A stretch of DNA of 57,862 bases. Source: Brachionus plicatilis (lineage: Eukaryota; Rotifera; Eurotatoria; Ploima; Brachionidae). Positions 10,280 through 22,647 of the stretch are shown in pieces (the first letter of the stretch is position 1; every line of letters starts with the position of its first letter). The stretch is from the NCBI GenBank assembly GCA_010279815.1, contig QEOQ01000122.1, positions 442,058-499,919 of the forward strand, given 5' to 3'. The translations under genes were made by a program, and so were the position numbers. The notes under the pieces were generated by a model. The model was given only the letters and a program-made list of their open reading frames with translations, was not told the origin of the DNA and did not search any database.

Positions 10280-12170
10280 TAGACTAACAAACATATATGT
10301 GTGCTGAGACAAACTTTGTGTATACTGTAAAGATTTTTATGTATGTTCGAAAGAATTGAATGTATGTTGGTCAAGTGAACCCTTGCATCATCTATAAAGG
10401 TCTGTAAAACTCTGCAAATTTAGCAGAAATTGAAAGTTGATGCAACTTTAAATATTGCACAATGTTGCATTCACAGAACTAACTTGAATAATTCATGATC
10501 AAATTACTCGATTTCAAACATGCTCAAATTTTTTTAAAATTTGTAATTGATTGCACTTCAGATTTCTCAATTTCTTAGAATTCAAAAATGGTATTTTTCA
10601 ATTTGGCAAAGATAATAGCCATCTGTAGCCTTGGAAATAACGCACTTTAAATATTCTGAACGTATTTGAAATAAAAAATAAAAATTAATTTCAAGAAATA
10701 AGCAAAAAAAATATCAATATTTTGAGATTTTTTTTCTCTATGTTCTATAACAATTGGATATTCTTGCAATCTGTAAAATTATTTTATTAAATTTTAAAAT
10801 TTTTTCATTGCTGCTTAAATAATTTTGAATTAATAATAATATTATTGATAATAATAATCGTAAGCTATTATGTATTCTGGTTCCCAGAACTACATGGAGT
10901 GTGGTATACTCATTATGGTAGCTCTTTGCTAATATTTTGATTTTAGCGATTCCAGTTGAATCTAGAACAACTTGTTGTTAAACTCATTTACAGTTATTGA
11001 GTGAATAAGTTAGTTATAATTGTAAAAAGATACAATTTTTTTTAGGGTTAATATTTAAAATAACTGAAAATAAAGTCAAATCGAAGTTTGAGATCAAAGT
11101 CAAAAGATCAAAATATAAGATGTAATTTTTTTTTAAAAATAGAGAAAAAATAATTTTTTCCTAAGCAACTACATGACATGTTATGTCAAGTATATTTTCA
11201 TACATAAAATTTTAAAATATCATTTTTTTTGAACATTAAAATTTTTAATTTTTTTAAAGTTTAAAATTCATTTATTTAATTATTTGCTTAATTGGAAAAA
11301 TAAAATTTTTTAATTTTTTTGGTATTAGACATAAAATTTCTAGTAATATTTTTAGTATGCATTTTTAAAAATTATTAAAATCAAGAATAATTGAGTTTTA
11401 AAATTTTGAATGATCATTTGATCTTAAAATTTGATCTAATACTTTAATTTTACAAAATAAAGAAAAGCAAAAAATTTAATTTTTAATTTTAAATTATTAT
11501 TTATTTATTTATTCTATTAAAATTTAAGTCACATGGACAAATTGAAATACGGTTTTTAAACATAAAAAGGGCAGAAAATTTCAATAGAGAATTGAAAGAC
11601 TATTTCACGTTTTAAAACCTACATAAAAATTTGTAGTAAAAAAATCCATAATTTTACTAAAAATTTACACTTATTTATTGTAAATAGGCTAAATTATTTT
11701 GCCATTTTAAAAATTTTACTCATTTTTAAGATTTCTTTTCTAAAAAATTGTTTTGAAAAAAATCTTTTTCTAATATATCATCTGAAATAAAGTTTGTAAA
11801 AATCAAAATTTGTCTCTTTGAAACTTAATTAAAGTGATTTTTTATTCATGAACTACTTTGCAGAATTTTTCGCGACTAATTTATTCTGTCTTTGTTTAAA
11901 AATAAAAGGTCTAAAAAGAGATTCTGTTTAAACTGCAGTATTCAATAATAAATATGGTCAAAATAAATAATTTCGAAAAATTCATTCTTGATAAATTGTA
12001 TAATAAAAGCATTCAATTTTCAGGTTTTTTTTTTAATTTCAAAATTTACAAAAAGTTAACTTATTTTTATCCTTATTAATAATCAAAAAATTATAATGAC
12101 AAAATTTCAAAAAATATTTGCAATCGATTTTACTTTTAATTTTATAAAAACAAAGTTTCATATAAAAATT
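10280..12170. other. intergenic; possible non-LTR 3' end with ATT tail at 10850-10960
   Basis: Most of this stretch is featureless AT-rich DNA. At 10850-10960 an (AAT)-rich tract is followed by CGTAAGCTATTATG and GAACTACATGG. On the minus strand this reads GAGCTACCATAATG...AGCTTACG(ATT)n, similar to the block at 14179-14280. They may be 3' ends of a retroelement with an ATT tail. No gene is seen. Confidence 0.35.
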
Positions 12171-12177
12171 CTCAACC

Positions 12178-13324
12178 ATGCTCACAAGAATAGCCAAAAC
12201 AGACTATGAACAAGAATTGAGAAAATTTCTCAACGAACTCAAAAACAGGTAAAGAACCAAAATTTTCCAATTTTAATCAACAATTTCTTAAAATAAGAGA
12301 GCTAAATTCTTCGACACAGATCGGACTAGCCGCTGTTCGCCTCATAAAAAAGCTCATAGGCGAATCCAAATGGACCACAGCTGGTGAACTACTCGAAATT
12401 CTAAAGAAAGAGGAAAAAAGCCTATTCGAGTGCATACCAAATGAAACGAATGTGCGGAACATTTGGAAACGAGTGATTAAGATTATTAAAGACGAGTCTG
12501 TGGTCATAGAACAGCGTAATCAAACTCAAATTGACAGTCTACAAGGAAATCTTTTCCAATCTAATATTTGTCAAAATTTGGCTCTGTCACATAACGAGCT
12601 TAAGCCCATCATGATCGAGGCCCTATCCGAAATCATAATAGAATTGGAATCAGCTGTAGCCAGCATTGCAAGTCAGTCAGTGGAGCATATTTATGAAAAC
12701 GAGGTTATATTTACCATGGGAAAATCTCAGACTGTAGAAGCATTTCTTAAGTATGCCGCCCGAAAGAGAAGATTCCATGTTATTGTGGCCGAGAACGCGC
12801 CCTACTTGGATGGACATGAAATTTCCTCAAATTTACAAAAAGCTGGACTAGATGTCACTTTGATAACAGACTCGGCTATTTTTACAATCATTTCCAGAGT
12901 CAACACAGTAATAGTTGGAACAAAGAGTATTTTTGCCAACGGAGGTCTTAAAGCTCATACAGGCACCCATTCGCTTGCTCTGGCAGCTAAACATCACAAC
13001 ATACCTTTGATTGTTTGTTCTTCTTTACTCAAATTGTCACCTGAGTATTTTGCCAATACCAACTATTTGCCAGAATTGTTGCCATGCGATGACGTTTTGT
13101 CGAGTAATTTTCAGCCAAATTTGACTGTGTTGAATCCAAGCTTTGATTATGTTCCTCCTGAGCTTGTCAATTTGTTCATTTTTAATACGTAAGTTATTCA
13201 CTAGTTGAGAATGAGTTTTAATTGAGTTTATCTTTTAAATAGGACCAAGACTGCGCCTTCTTATGTTTATAGGCTGATTAGAGAAATGTACGCCATTGAA
13301 GGCGATGAAGATGAATTTTTTTAG
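12178..13324 (+). CDS. EIF2B2: translation initiation factor eIF2B subunit beta
   Basis: Three exons: 12178-12248, 12298-13188, 13243-13324. The introns are 49 and 54 nt and both phase 2, giving 347 aa (vertebrate subunit about 351). The protein is a regulatory subunit of the eIF2B decamer, the GEF that recharges eIF2 with GTP in the cytosol and is inhibited by phospho-eIF2. The helical N-terminus (about 1-120) includes KWTTAGELLEIL. The Rossmann-like C-terminal domain carries family signatures NEVIFTMGKSQTVEAFL (158-174), AARKRRFHVIVAE (177-189), SRVNTVIVGTKSI, GTHSLALAAKHH (246-257) and FDYVPPELVNLFI. The last exon supplies APSYVYRLIREMY and an acidic end. These match the beta rather than the alpha or delta paralogue. 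An AATAAA lies at about 13348, 24 nt past the stop. Confidence 0.95.
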
Positions 13325-13329
13325 AGAAA

Positions 13330-14178
13330 TTAATTTTTTTTTTTTGAAATAAAATATGTTTTATTTTTAGACCATTTTAATTAATCAAATGTAAGTGATG
13401 TAATGTAAAGGATCAATGAAAATGATAAATTGATCACTTTAGTCTAAGTCATATCTTAGATTAAAAAAATATAATAAAGATAATACAAATGCTTAAAAAT
13501 GGTATTTGAATATCTTTTAAAATTTTTTATTTTTTCAAAAATCTATTTATCAAATTTGGTGTAAAAAGTATACAATAGTGCTATGCAAAAAGTCTTTACT
13601 TATTTTTACGTAATCCATTTCACAAATTCTATTGAAAATTCGATTCGCTTAATTAAGTAAAATTTAATTTAATATAAAAGATTAAATTTTTTTTCCCGAA
13701 TTATGAATTACAAGTTTTATCCATATGTTTGGAAAAATTGAAATAAAACATACAATAATTTAAATTTGTTTTATAAAAAATAAGTTTTTTGAGAGACATA
13801 ATTAAAAAAAATCCTTCAGTTTGTTTTTTTTGTTTATTTAAAAAATTAAGAGACAAAAAATTCGATCTTAAATTTAATTTAATTTATTTGTTATTTGTAA
13901 AATATATAAAATCATATTAATTACTTTATTTGATTAAAAATGATAATGTACAATATTCTATAATATTTTAACATTTCACGAAATTTCGATGTAATATAAC
14001 GAATAAATTAAATATTCATCATTTTGTATTTAGAATTACCATTTTTTGAGTAAATTTAGGTAAAAAAATTGATATTTTGGTTTTTTTTTTTTATTAATTT
14101 TCCAAATAATTATAAAAATTAATTAACCTCCTTTTGGTCTCATTTTATTTTCCATTTTCTTAAATTTTACAAAATTGC
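13330..14178. other. intergenic AT-rich, no feature seen
   Basis: After the EIF2B2 polyadenylation signal the sequence is A/T-rich with no ORF, inverted repeat or RNA gene that I can support. Confidence 0.5.
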
Positions 14179-14211
<33 letters not shown>

Positions 14212-14290
14212 TAAGAATAAGCTACAGCAAGCAAGCTTGCGGAGATGACCTACTAGGAGGACATCTATGGTAGCCGAAATTGCGCAGAAA
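14179..14290 (-). repeat. (AAT)n microsatellite beside a possible retroelement 3' end
   Basis: A perfect AAT array (about 14180-14209) is followed by a GC-richer block of about 80 bp (GCTACAGCAAGCAAGC... GGTAGCC). Read on the minus strand this is GGCTACCATAGATG ... AGCTTATTCTTATC(ATT)n, resembling 10850-10960. An ATT-tailed non-LTR element in reverse orientation would explain both. There is no coding part. Confidence 0.4.
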
Positions 14291-14299
14291 ATATGGAAA

Positions 14300-15455
14300 A
14301 TAACAGACAAATACATTATTATTTTTTTTTTTTAGTTCAGTAAGAGTCATTGTTAAGTTTAATCTAAGAAAGTATTGCGTTAGTGGAATCATATGCTAGA
14401 CTTGAAGACGTCGTACTTGTTCTTAAACTGGTTGATTGATTGAGAGTCGGTAACTTCGGCTGACAGGAATATTTTCATTAATTTATTTATTTACGTCAAT
14501 TCAATTTTAAATTTTCCGTAGATTTCGGTTTAGACGATCAACTTAGTGCAGTAGCATCTGTGTCAAATCGGAGCCTCTGTTCAAAAAAGTACTAAAAAAG
14601 GAGATCAGTACCTCTCCTATTTTCCTCTTAGATAGAAAAGGGACAAATTATTTTATTTTAGTATAAAGATTTAGCCCCAATAAAATTTATATCAAAAATA
14701 AAAATAGCTTCTTTTTGACTGGTAAAAATCTAGCTTAGTTTTATTTGTCAACTTGAAAGTCGCATTGAAATTCAACTTATTTCATGAATTATTTTTTTGA
14801 TTCATTTTTGTTTTCAAATGATTATTTATAATATTCGGTTTTTGATTTAAAAATTTTCTTTTTCAGATTCTAATTTAAATAAATTAATCTTCAAATATAT
14901 TTTTAAAATAATTTATTTCAAAAATTAAATCTAAATCTAATTTTGATTTAAAAGGCTACTAATTCGAATATTCGTTCGAATATGCATATTTGATTTCTTC
15001 ATTAATTTAAGATTTAATGCCATTTTACTTTGAATAAATTCTGTACAAACACAAAACTCATCAGCATATTATTTTCCATTCCAAACTAAATTTTACTGGT
15101 ATTTTTAGGTGGTTTTGAAATTATGGCATTTATTTTATTTTTATCTAACAAATATGTTAATCAGATTTAAAAATTTAAAATTGGACAAATCTTTACATAA
15201 ATTTATAGTTTTATACCTAAATGTGCAATTTTTAAAATTTTATGTTCTTATTTTCAACTTTAATTTTTCTCTGATTTTTTTTTTAGTTGTTAAAAATTTT
15301 TTTAATTTTTAAGAGACTCAAAATTTGCCATAATAAAAACTAATTGCAAATTGCATTCAACAAATTTGCACTAGTAAAAAATAATTATAAAATGAAATTT
15401 TTTTTACTTAAATAAAATAAAAAATTGAAATTTTGCTGATTAATTTAAAATATTT
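14300..15455. other. intergenic AT-rich upstream of UFD1
   Basis: No gene or element recognised. The only long ORF (about 15109-15312) is a low-complexity Phe/Leu/Asn frame in T-rich DNA and is not believable. Confidence 0.45.
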
Positions 15456-15462
15456 GTTAAAA

Positions 15463-16446
15463 ATGGTAAATTAAGATTAAATTAATAATCCTATTAGATA
15501 ACACCTTTTACTTTAGTTCAATTTTCGTTTTGATGAAGTATTTCCAAACTTGGGAACTTACAAGAAACAGTTAAAATGTTATCCGGTAATAATGATGCCT
15601 GGCAAACAAAGAGACGAAGTAAACAAAGGTGGAAAAAGTAATTGAAATCGAATTTTTGTTTCAAAATCAGGAATTTAAAAGTTAAATTTTTAAGTTATCT
15701 TGCCAACGTCCGCTTTGGATAATTTAACTCGTCTTCACATAGAATTTCCCATGTTATTTAAGTTGACTAATGAGAAACTGAAACGAGAAACTCATTGTGG
15801 TGTGTTGGAATTCATTGCCGAAGAGGGTCGCTGCTACTTGCCATACTGGATGATGAAAAATTTGATGATCAGGGAAGGAGAAATAATTTCAGTTGAGTAC
15901 ACTAAATTACAAGTTGCCGAATTTGCCAAGTTTCAGCCCCAGAGTGTAGACTTTTTAGAGATTTCAAATCCGAAAGCAGTGTTGGAGAACACGCTTCGAC
16001 ACTTTGCTTGCTTGAGCAAAGGTGATGTTATTTCAATTAATTACAATGATAAAGACTACGAAGTCTGCATTCTGGAGACTAGGCCGCGCAATGCGGTAAG
16101 CATTATTGAGTGTGATATGGATGTTGACTTTGCACCACCAGTGGGATACCAAGAGCCTGTGAAACCTTCAACTAGTGGTACCAAAAAGACTACTTTTAAT
16201 CCTTTGACCAAACCACCGGAAAAAATCCAAAGCCAAGGATATCGATTGGATGGAAAAGACAAAAAAAAAGTAGATGCACATACAGGTAAAGAAGAAAGTC
16301 AAAAAGGCGTTCCTTTTTATGACTATAAAATTGGCCTTTTGCGTTTTCATCACAACTTTGATGAAACAGCTGAAGAAATGGAAGTCGAATCGACTAAATC
16401 TGAACCTACAGGTTACAGATTAAAAGACATTGGAACAAAAGCCTAA
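15463..16446 (+). CDS. UFD1: ubiquitin fusion degradation protein 1 (p97/VCP cofactor)
   Basis: Exons 15463-15465, 15517-15637 and 15695-16446 (introns 51 and 57 nt) give 291 aa (vertebrates about 307). Exon 1 is only the ATG, directly followed by GTAAAT; exon 2 then begins FNFRFDEVFPNLGTYKK, matching the family's MFSFNMFD... start. The Nn/Nc double-psi barrel domain (1 to about 180) has GGKIILPTSALDNLTRLHIE, FPMLFKLTN, HCGVLEFIAEEGRCYLPYWM, KFQPQSVDFLEISNPKAVLE and SIIECDMDVDF. The tail keeps QGYRLDGK and TGYRLKD at the places of the two SHP boxes (p97 binding), without the usual Phe-Ser-Gly lead. GVPFYDYKIGLLRF corresponds to the NPL4-binding segment. UFD1-NPL4 recruits p97 to ubiquitylated substrates in ERAD and related pathways. 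AATAAA lies near 16482. Confidence 0.95.
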
Positions 16447-16628
16447 ACTTAATTTATTTGTACTAATTGTTGTAATATGTAAATAAATTTTTATTTAATA
16501 TATATTATTATTTTTTGGCTTAATAAATATTTTGAAATTTTTTTCTTAACATTTTAGATAAACTTGAAATTTAAGCTAATAATCCTGATCGATGACATTC
16601 TTGAAATGTCAAAACCATTTTGAATTCT

Positions 16629-16635
16629 TATAAAT
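16629..16635 (+). promoter_or_regulatory. possible TATA box of the first EGF gene
   Basis: TATAAAT lies 31-37 nt upstream of the start codon at 16666. It is a plausible core promoter, but such words are common in this AT-rich DNA. Confidence 0.3.
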
Positions 16636-16665
16636 CTTGAAATTTAAATTTGAAACAATTAAAAA

Positions 16666-17741
16666 ATGAAGATTTTAAAATTTTTTATTTTTATTCTTGT
16701 GGAATTTGGAAATAAGCTGAGTGCTGAAAACCGCTGTGATCCACATGATCCAGTCTGTTTTCAAGGTAAATAAATAAAGAGTTAAAACAAATTTTTTTAA
16801 ATTGATTTTTAGGAAATGTCCGACAAAGTAATCAATGCAATCCGAATCCGTGTTTTAACCAAGGAAAGTGTATCTACAATGGTCCATTTACGAACCCAGC
16901 ATATGGTTGTGTATGCACTGTTCTGTTCACTGGTAGTCGCTGTGAAATTCCGATAAGGCCTTTTGTACCATATTCAGTGTGCAGTCAGAATCCTTGCCGC
17001 AATGGCGGAACTTGCCGAATAAGCAGTCCATCATTTTATTGCCAATGTCCTTCGAGATACACTGGCACACGCTGTGAAACCTTAATTTCTTTTGAGACTA
17101 ACCCATGTGATAGTAATCCATGTCGCAATTCAGGCACTTGTAGAACTTTTAACCAAGATGGTAAGACAGCATTCTATTGTGAATGCCCTATAGGCACATC
17201 GGGTCTTCAGTGTGAATTAAGCCTCTCGATCTCTCAATTGGACCCTTGCTCACCGAATCCATGCGCAAACAGTGGCAAATGTCAAGTGAACAATGCCAAA
17301 TCGTTCAACTGTATCTGTCCAGTTCAGTTTACAGGTCAAAGATGCGAAATTCTGGTACCGGGATCCAATAACCCATGTGCAAACAATCCGTGCAGAAATG
17401 GTGGAACTTGTCAAGCTAATTTCAACACTGGTGGCTTTAAGTGTAATTGTGCCAATAATTTTCTTGGTCAATTTTGTGAGACCAATATCAAAGAGTTCAG
17501 TGCATGCCTGAGCAATCCATGTCTCAATGGTGGTTATTGTAAAAATGGCCAAAATGCTTTTTATTGCCAGTGTTCGAATAAATTTACTGGAATTAGATGC
17601 GAAATACCTGCCGATAATTCAAATCTATGCACAAGGAATCAGTGTTACAATGGGGCTACTTGTAGGGTTTATAATAGATCGATTTATTGTCAATGTCCGC
17701 TAAAATATACCGGACGAAGATGTGAAACATTTATACCATAG
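16666..17741 (+). CDS. secreted protein with seven EGF repeats
   Basis: Exons 16666-16765 and 16813-17741 (47-nt intron, phase 1) encode 342 aa. The signal peptide is MKILKFFIFILVEFGNKLSA. After a short linker (RCDPHDPVCFQ) come seven consecutive six-Cys EGF modules. They start at CNPNPC, CSQNPC, CDSNPC, CSPNPC, CANNPC, CLSNPC and CTRNQC, and end in the usual C-x-C-P...G-x-x-C-E pattern (TGSRCE, TGTRCE, SGLQCE, TGQRCE, LGQFCE, TGIRCE, TGRRCE). There is no TM segment or GPI signal, so the product should be extracellular. The calcium-binding D-x-(D/N)-E prefix is absent, so these are non-cbEGF modules. Domain style matches the larger EGF/Kunitz gene 5 kb downstream on the same strand, suggesting an old tandem duplication. 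AATAAA follows near 17785. Specific function unknown. Confidence 0.88.
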
Positions 17742-19074
17742 AAAACTGTAAAAATTTATATTTGAATTATTTTTCTAGTTAAAAAATAAAAGTTTTTATA
17801 AGTTTATAATATTTTAATATCAAATCTAAAATACAAATGAATTTTTGATCATACCTTACATTCAAATATTAGACCAAATGACAACGACTGTTTTTTCAAA
17901 GAAAAAATCATTAAATTTTAAAATTTTGATCTTTTATTTCTTGAAATTTTGATAAATATCACTTTACATTTTTTTAATTTATTGCAAAAGACTTCATTTT
18001 TGTTTAATCAGATAACGTTTTTTTTCGATCATCAAATTATTAAAGATATTATTTTAAAATTTATTTTGATATCATATAAACCATACCATGAGTATTTTTC
18101 GTTAAGGTAATTTAAAAGATAAAGTATATTTATCTTAGTTTTTTTCTAAATAACGATCAAATAATACGTACTTTGTAAATGATTAAATTTTGTCACATAA
18201 ATTTTTGATTTTAATTGTTTCATCAAACAAGATTAAATATTAGCTTCTTATTTTATTGCAGCGTTTTAACAGACTTTGTTCGGTTTGTCTTCTTTCCCAA
18301 GTCGTGATTTTAATTGTTTCTTAGGTATAACTATTTAAAATAAACTTCAAAAGAGAATAGATGAGCTTCCATAATTTGAATTACTTTATTAAACTGTAAC
18401 AAAACTTCAAAAATCACTTACATTATAATGTAATATATTTAAATTAAAAGCCATTTATGTATCGTTGTTTGTTAACCACTCTTCTATTTCAGATTTAATT
18501 TTTACAGATCATTTAAAAAATGAAAATGATTAGCAAAATTACATTTATTTTATTAAAATTAATTTACTTAGTTTTGCTTAACTTTTTTATCTTCATTATC
18601 ATCCGATTCGTTAAATAAATTTTGTTCAGGATCATTTAATTCAATATTTTGATTTCTAGAATAGAAATTTTTATTTCAATAATTTTTTTTATATTCAAAT
18701 TCAGGAAAAATTATTGTTATTTATTCATAAAAATTAGGCCAGATTCGGCGATGCTGAATAAAGATAAATAAAGATAAAGATTAAAATAAGTACTGAAAAA
18801 AAGTTTGTAATGTTTGTTTTATAGAGTATTTGTTTTAACTTAAAAGACAAACAAAAGTTAATTTCTTTTTTTTTAAATAAATAGAAAGTTGAGAATTTAT
18901 AACGCAATAAAAAATTAAACAGAAATAAAATTAACGAAAATTAATTTTTTTGTTCCTTATTTTTAGCGATGGTTTAATTAATTTAGATGTGTAACTATAC
19001 GAAAATTTTAAAGTCTATAAAATTTAATTAATTAATTTAACTAATTCGTACCATTTTTTTAAATTTTCTAGTAA
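17742..19074. other. intergenic AT-rich, no gene seen
   Basis: 3' flank of the EGF gene. No ORF, inverted repeat or RNA gene that I can support. Confidence 0.45.
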
Positions 19075-19082
19075 TTATCTTA

Positions 19083-20025
19083 AGGGATAATTGTTTCAGC
19101 ACACGCAAAAAACGTTTCAACACAATTTTAAAATCTAAAAAACACACACTTAGCACTCAAAAACCGGAGGTTTTTTTTTCGACCCTTTTTGGTACTTCTT
19201 TTGCTTGTTGTTCCAAAAATTTAATCTTTTTTGAAATTTTTTTTTTTCCATCAAAACTAAAATCAAAAAAATATTATAAATAATTAATTTTGATTACAAA
19301 ATAATTTTATTTTCATGCTTAAAAAAAAAAGTATACGTTAAACCCTTGGAGAGGGGTTTTTTGGACCTTCCATATAAGAAATTATTAGATAATAATTTTT
19401 TGAACCACTAAATCACTGTTCTGCACCCTCTAGAAAATTTTTTCAAACTGAAAAAAAATTAACTTAATTTTACACTTTTTCAAATTCTTAATAGCACACT
19501 TTTCTTTTTGAATTTCTAAAGTGTTCCATGAAAATGGTTAAGTTTTATTCAGTAAATAAAAAGGAATTTAAAATCAGACCTAAATTGAGCAGTACCAGGA
19601 AGCAAAAAGCCTCAAAGTTTGCCAAAAAAGACTATTTTACGCGTTTGACACCTGGCATTTATCAGTTTGACAATCGTGATGAATACCATAGAACCTGTCA
19701 AATCAGGAATCGTGCTTTTATTAACATGTCTAAAAAAGGTTGGCCAAAAAATTCTTCAAAAGCCTTAGAATATTGATTATATTAAACTAAAATTAATAAT
19801 AACACTAAATTTGATTTCTTTATCAATTTTATTAAATATTTAAAAGTCTGAACAACACACCATAAAAAGTGTTTTAAAAAGTTTTCTATGAATTTTTCTG
19901 GATTTACTAAAAATTACTAAAAAAGGTGTGTAGAACAGTGTTAAGGGTGTTTTTAAGTATAATGTGTTTGTTAGATTTTAAGGATGTGTTGAAACGATTT
20001 TTGAGTGTGCTGGTTAGGTAGACCC
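19083..20025. mobile_element. terminal-inverted-repeat element, about 0.94 kb
   Basis: CAGCACACGCAAAAAACG and GTTTCAACACAATTTTAAAA near 19099-19136 pair in inverted orientation with 19950-20012 (CAGCACACTCAAAAATCG, GTTTCAACACATCC on the other strand). TIR-like homology runs about 60-80 bp at roughly 80% identity. TTATCTTA (19075-19082) and TTATCTAA (20026-20033) look like an imperfect 8-bp target duplication. Inside the left arm, CACTCAAAAACCGGAGG resembles a block in the outer arms of the 46-55 kb palindrome. The interior holds the 82-codon ORF at 19528. Confidence 0.6.
19528..19776 (+). CDS. uncharacterised 82-aa basic protein inside a TIR element
   Basis: An intact ORF beginning MKMVKFYSVNKKEFKIRPKL and ending WPKNSSKALEY. 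It is Lys/Arg-rich (strongly basic) with a central FTRLTPGIYQFDNRDEYHR segment, one Cys, and no signal peptide or TM. For such AT-rich DNA its composition is unusually protein-like. I do not recognise a domain. It could be an element-encoded small protein, a captured host exon, or a remnant of a transposase. The start could be either of two close ATGs (19528 or 19534). Confidence 0.4.
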   Translation: MKMVKFYSVNKKEFKIRPKLSSTRKQKASKFAKKDYFTRLTPGIYQFDNRDEYHRTCQIRNRAFINMSKKGWPKNSSKALEY

Positions 20026-20104
20026 TTATCTAAACAAAAAAATTTATTAAAAATCTAAAATAATATTTAATTTATTATTTAAAATTAAGTTTATTTATTT
20101 TATA

Positions 20105-20340
20105 TTTGAACCATAACATCTTGAATTGCATAACAGTTTCGATTTGTTACACCGGCATCAATTTGTAATACACTGAGATGCCCAATTAAATCTTACCATG
20201 CTTTGGCCACCACCAATGGACATCTTATTAACGGCTTGTCTAGCGCTTTTAATCGACTTTTCGGTTCTAATTTCTTTACAGTTCAGCTTTAGAATTTTGA
20301 ACTAAAGCAAAAGCGTTACGGGAAAAATCAAGCTCATAAA
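20105..20340 (-). pseudogene. possible decayed coding fragment
   Basis: On the minus strand about 20305-20205 reads LNCKEIRTEKSIKSARQAVN then KMSIGGGQSM without stops. A second frame (about 20180-20108) reads VLQIDAGVTNRNCYAIQDVM and ends VQI. The two parts are separated by only about 24 nt with GT...AG ends, too short for a normal intron here. Composition is coding-like but the family is unknown; probably a broken gene or transposon piece. Confidence 0.25.
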
Positions 20341-20344
20341 GACA

Positions 20345-22590
20345 ATATTAAATAATCGATTAATTTTGTTGATTTTGTTGATATTTACGGTTGTATTAGT
20401 AAATTTCGAAATTTATTAAGTAAGATTTGATAATAAAAAAAAATTAATATTTTTTCAAGATTTACTAATGGATAATTATTTTTTATCAAAATTTACTATT
20501 ACACATATTTACAATGTTTACTTAAAAGCCTGTAATTTTTTTAGTGTAAAAATTTTAAATCAAGCAGTATTATTCAATTTAAAAAATAAATTGAGATAAT
20601 CCAGAAAATAGAGCTTAAATGAAAGATAAAAAGTTAAATTTATTTTTTTTATTTTTTTTTGAAAAAAAATGACGCACTTTGAAAATAAAAAAGAATTATT
20701 AAAGCAATGAATTCTTAGTTTTATCCGACAATTTAAGGGCACTTATAAATTTTGAGTCAAAAGGATAAAAATTTATTTAAACTGCCTTAGATTATATAAT
20801 AAAAAATAAGCCTAAAATAATTTTAAAAAAAATTAAACTTTGTATTTAAAAAAAAATCATGTTTTAACCTTATTAAGCCAAAAGTATTTGACATAATCTT
20901 CTCTGAAGTCATTTCAACATTTTATCCCAAATCTAAATACAAAAAAGACTTAATCAATTATTAAAGCCTTTTCAATAATTAGCGAGTTTAATAACAAGGA
21001 GAGAAAGATTGGTTTCTTCTTGAAGATAGGCTATTGAAAATTTCTTCTTATTCTCAATTTTAGAATGAATATTTTTTCATAGATCAAGAAAACAAATTTT
21101 TAAATGTAAATAATTGAAAAAATAAAACAAAATTATATAATTTGAAAAATTTAATTTAATTAATTCAAATCAAATATATGAGAAATTTTTAAAATTCAAA
21201 TTAAAAAGTATTTAAGTTTATTTTGACTTATTTTTTTGCTGATTTCGAGTTTTGGCTAAGCAAAGCTTCTAAAAACATAAATTGCGATACACAATATTCG
21301 GTAAATTATAAGTTTATAAGTAATGAGTCTTTTTTAAGGTCTTAAATCAAAATATTATTTTGATTCCATTTGATCGACTTAATGTTTAATGTCAATTTAG
21401 GAACATTGATATTATTATAAATATATAGGTTGCTAATTCAAATGTTTTTTGTAAAAAATACTGAATTAATATTTTAAAATTTAATTTTTTGAAATTTTTT
21501 AAACTTTAAAACCAATTAATTTGTTAATCCACAATTTCATTTCGAACCAGCCGAAAATGACAATTTCAAAATATTTAATAAGATTGAAAAAGAAATTATT
21601 TTTGGTATTAAAAAATTTTAAAAATTGATTCAAATTTCTTCAAAAATATTTCATTTTAATAGTCCTTAAACAAATGATTGTTTTGCTTTTATTTTATTTT
21701 ATTGAAGCGTATTTTTCATTTTTATTATTAAATAAAGAGTTAATAAGTCTTAATAAGACACGGGCACTTGTCTGTTGATTAATCTTGAACATATAAATAA
21801 ATTATATTGAAAGATCATTATTTTATATTCAATTAAATTTCCAAAACAAAATTTTGATTAAATTCACTTATAAAAAAATAGATGATTTTTATTCAAAGTA
21901 AATAATTTTTTGAAAATAATCTATATTTTTTAGTTAAATGCCTTCAAATAAAAAAAAAGAGTTTTATAAATTTATCGCAATAAGATTAATAATAAGATTT
22001 TTTTTCGTAAAATTTACTTTATTTTAAATCTTGAATGTCAAAAATTTCACAAAACCAAGAGACTATTGACAAATGCGCTAAAAATTTCTTTGAAAGAGAA
22101 TTCGACTAATGCTTGTTAAAATTTTTGCTTAATCACCTTTAATAGTCTTGGAGCGCATTGATTGCCATGCCAAGGAATTAGACAACAAGAAACTTATTTG
22201 ATCACAATTAAAAATGATATTTAGAATAAATATCTTTAATCTTTGTTATCTTCAAGGAATTTCATTATGCGCTCAGGTGCATTGGTATTTTGAGTAGCTT
22301 GAAATTTATATAATTGAAATAATTGTTTACCTTTGAATTAACAACCCACCGATCATAGTCATTACGGTGACGTTACGTGGGATTAAATTCAAAGATGGTT
22401 TTAAAAAAAAAACATTTAAAATAAACAAAACTTTGAGCACAAATAGCCTTAAACAAAAAATCATCTTTTCTAATCCGAATTACATGATTATTTGTTTAAA
22501 TACCAATTAGAAAGGATATGATTTTCGAAATTTTTTCAAGTCCCACTACAATCTTGATAAATTCATTCTCCTATTATTCATTTAACTTAA
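20345..22590. other. intergenic AT-rich, no gene seen
   Basis: A long A/T-rich stretch. The only short ORF (about 20560-20742, minus) is low complexity. No repeat pair or RNA gene is supported. Confidence 0.4.
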
Positions 22591-22592
22591 AT

Positions 22593-22600
22593 TATATAAA
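22593..22600 (+). promoter_or_regulatory. possible TATA box of the EGF/Kunitz gene
   Basis: TATATAAA lies 48 nt upstream of the ATG at 22648. Plausible, with the usual caution for AT-rich DNA. Confidence 0.35.
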
Positions 22601-22647
22601 TTCACACAAATCTAGACACAAAATATAGAATTTAAAAAAGTAAAAAA

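Noticed and set aside
12277..12507. Minus-strand ORF over EIF2B2 exon 2
   Set aside because: Shadow of the conserved EIF2B2 coding frame.
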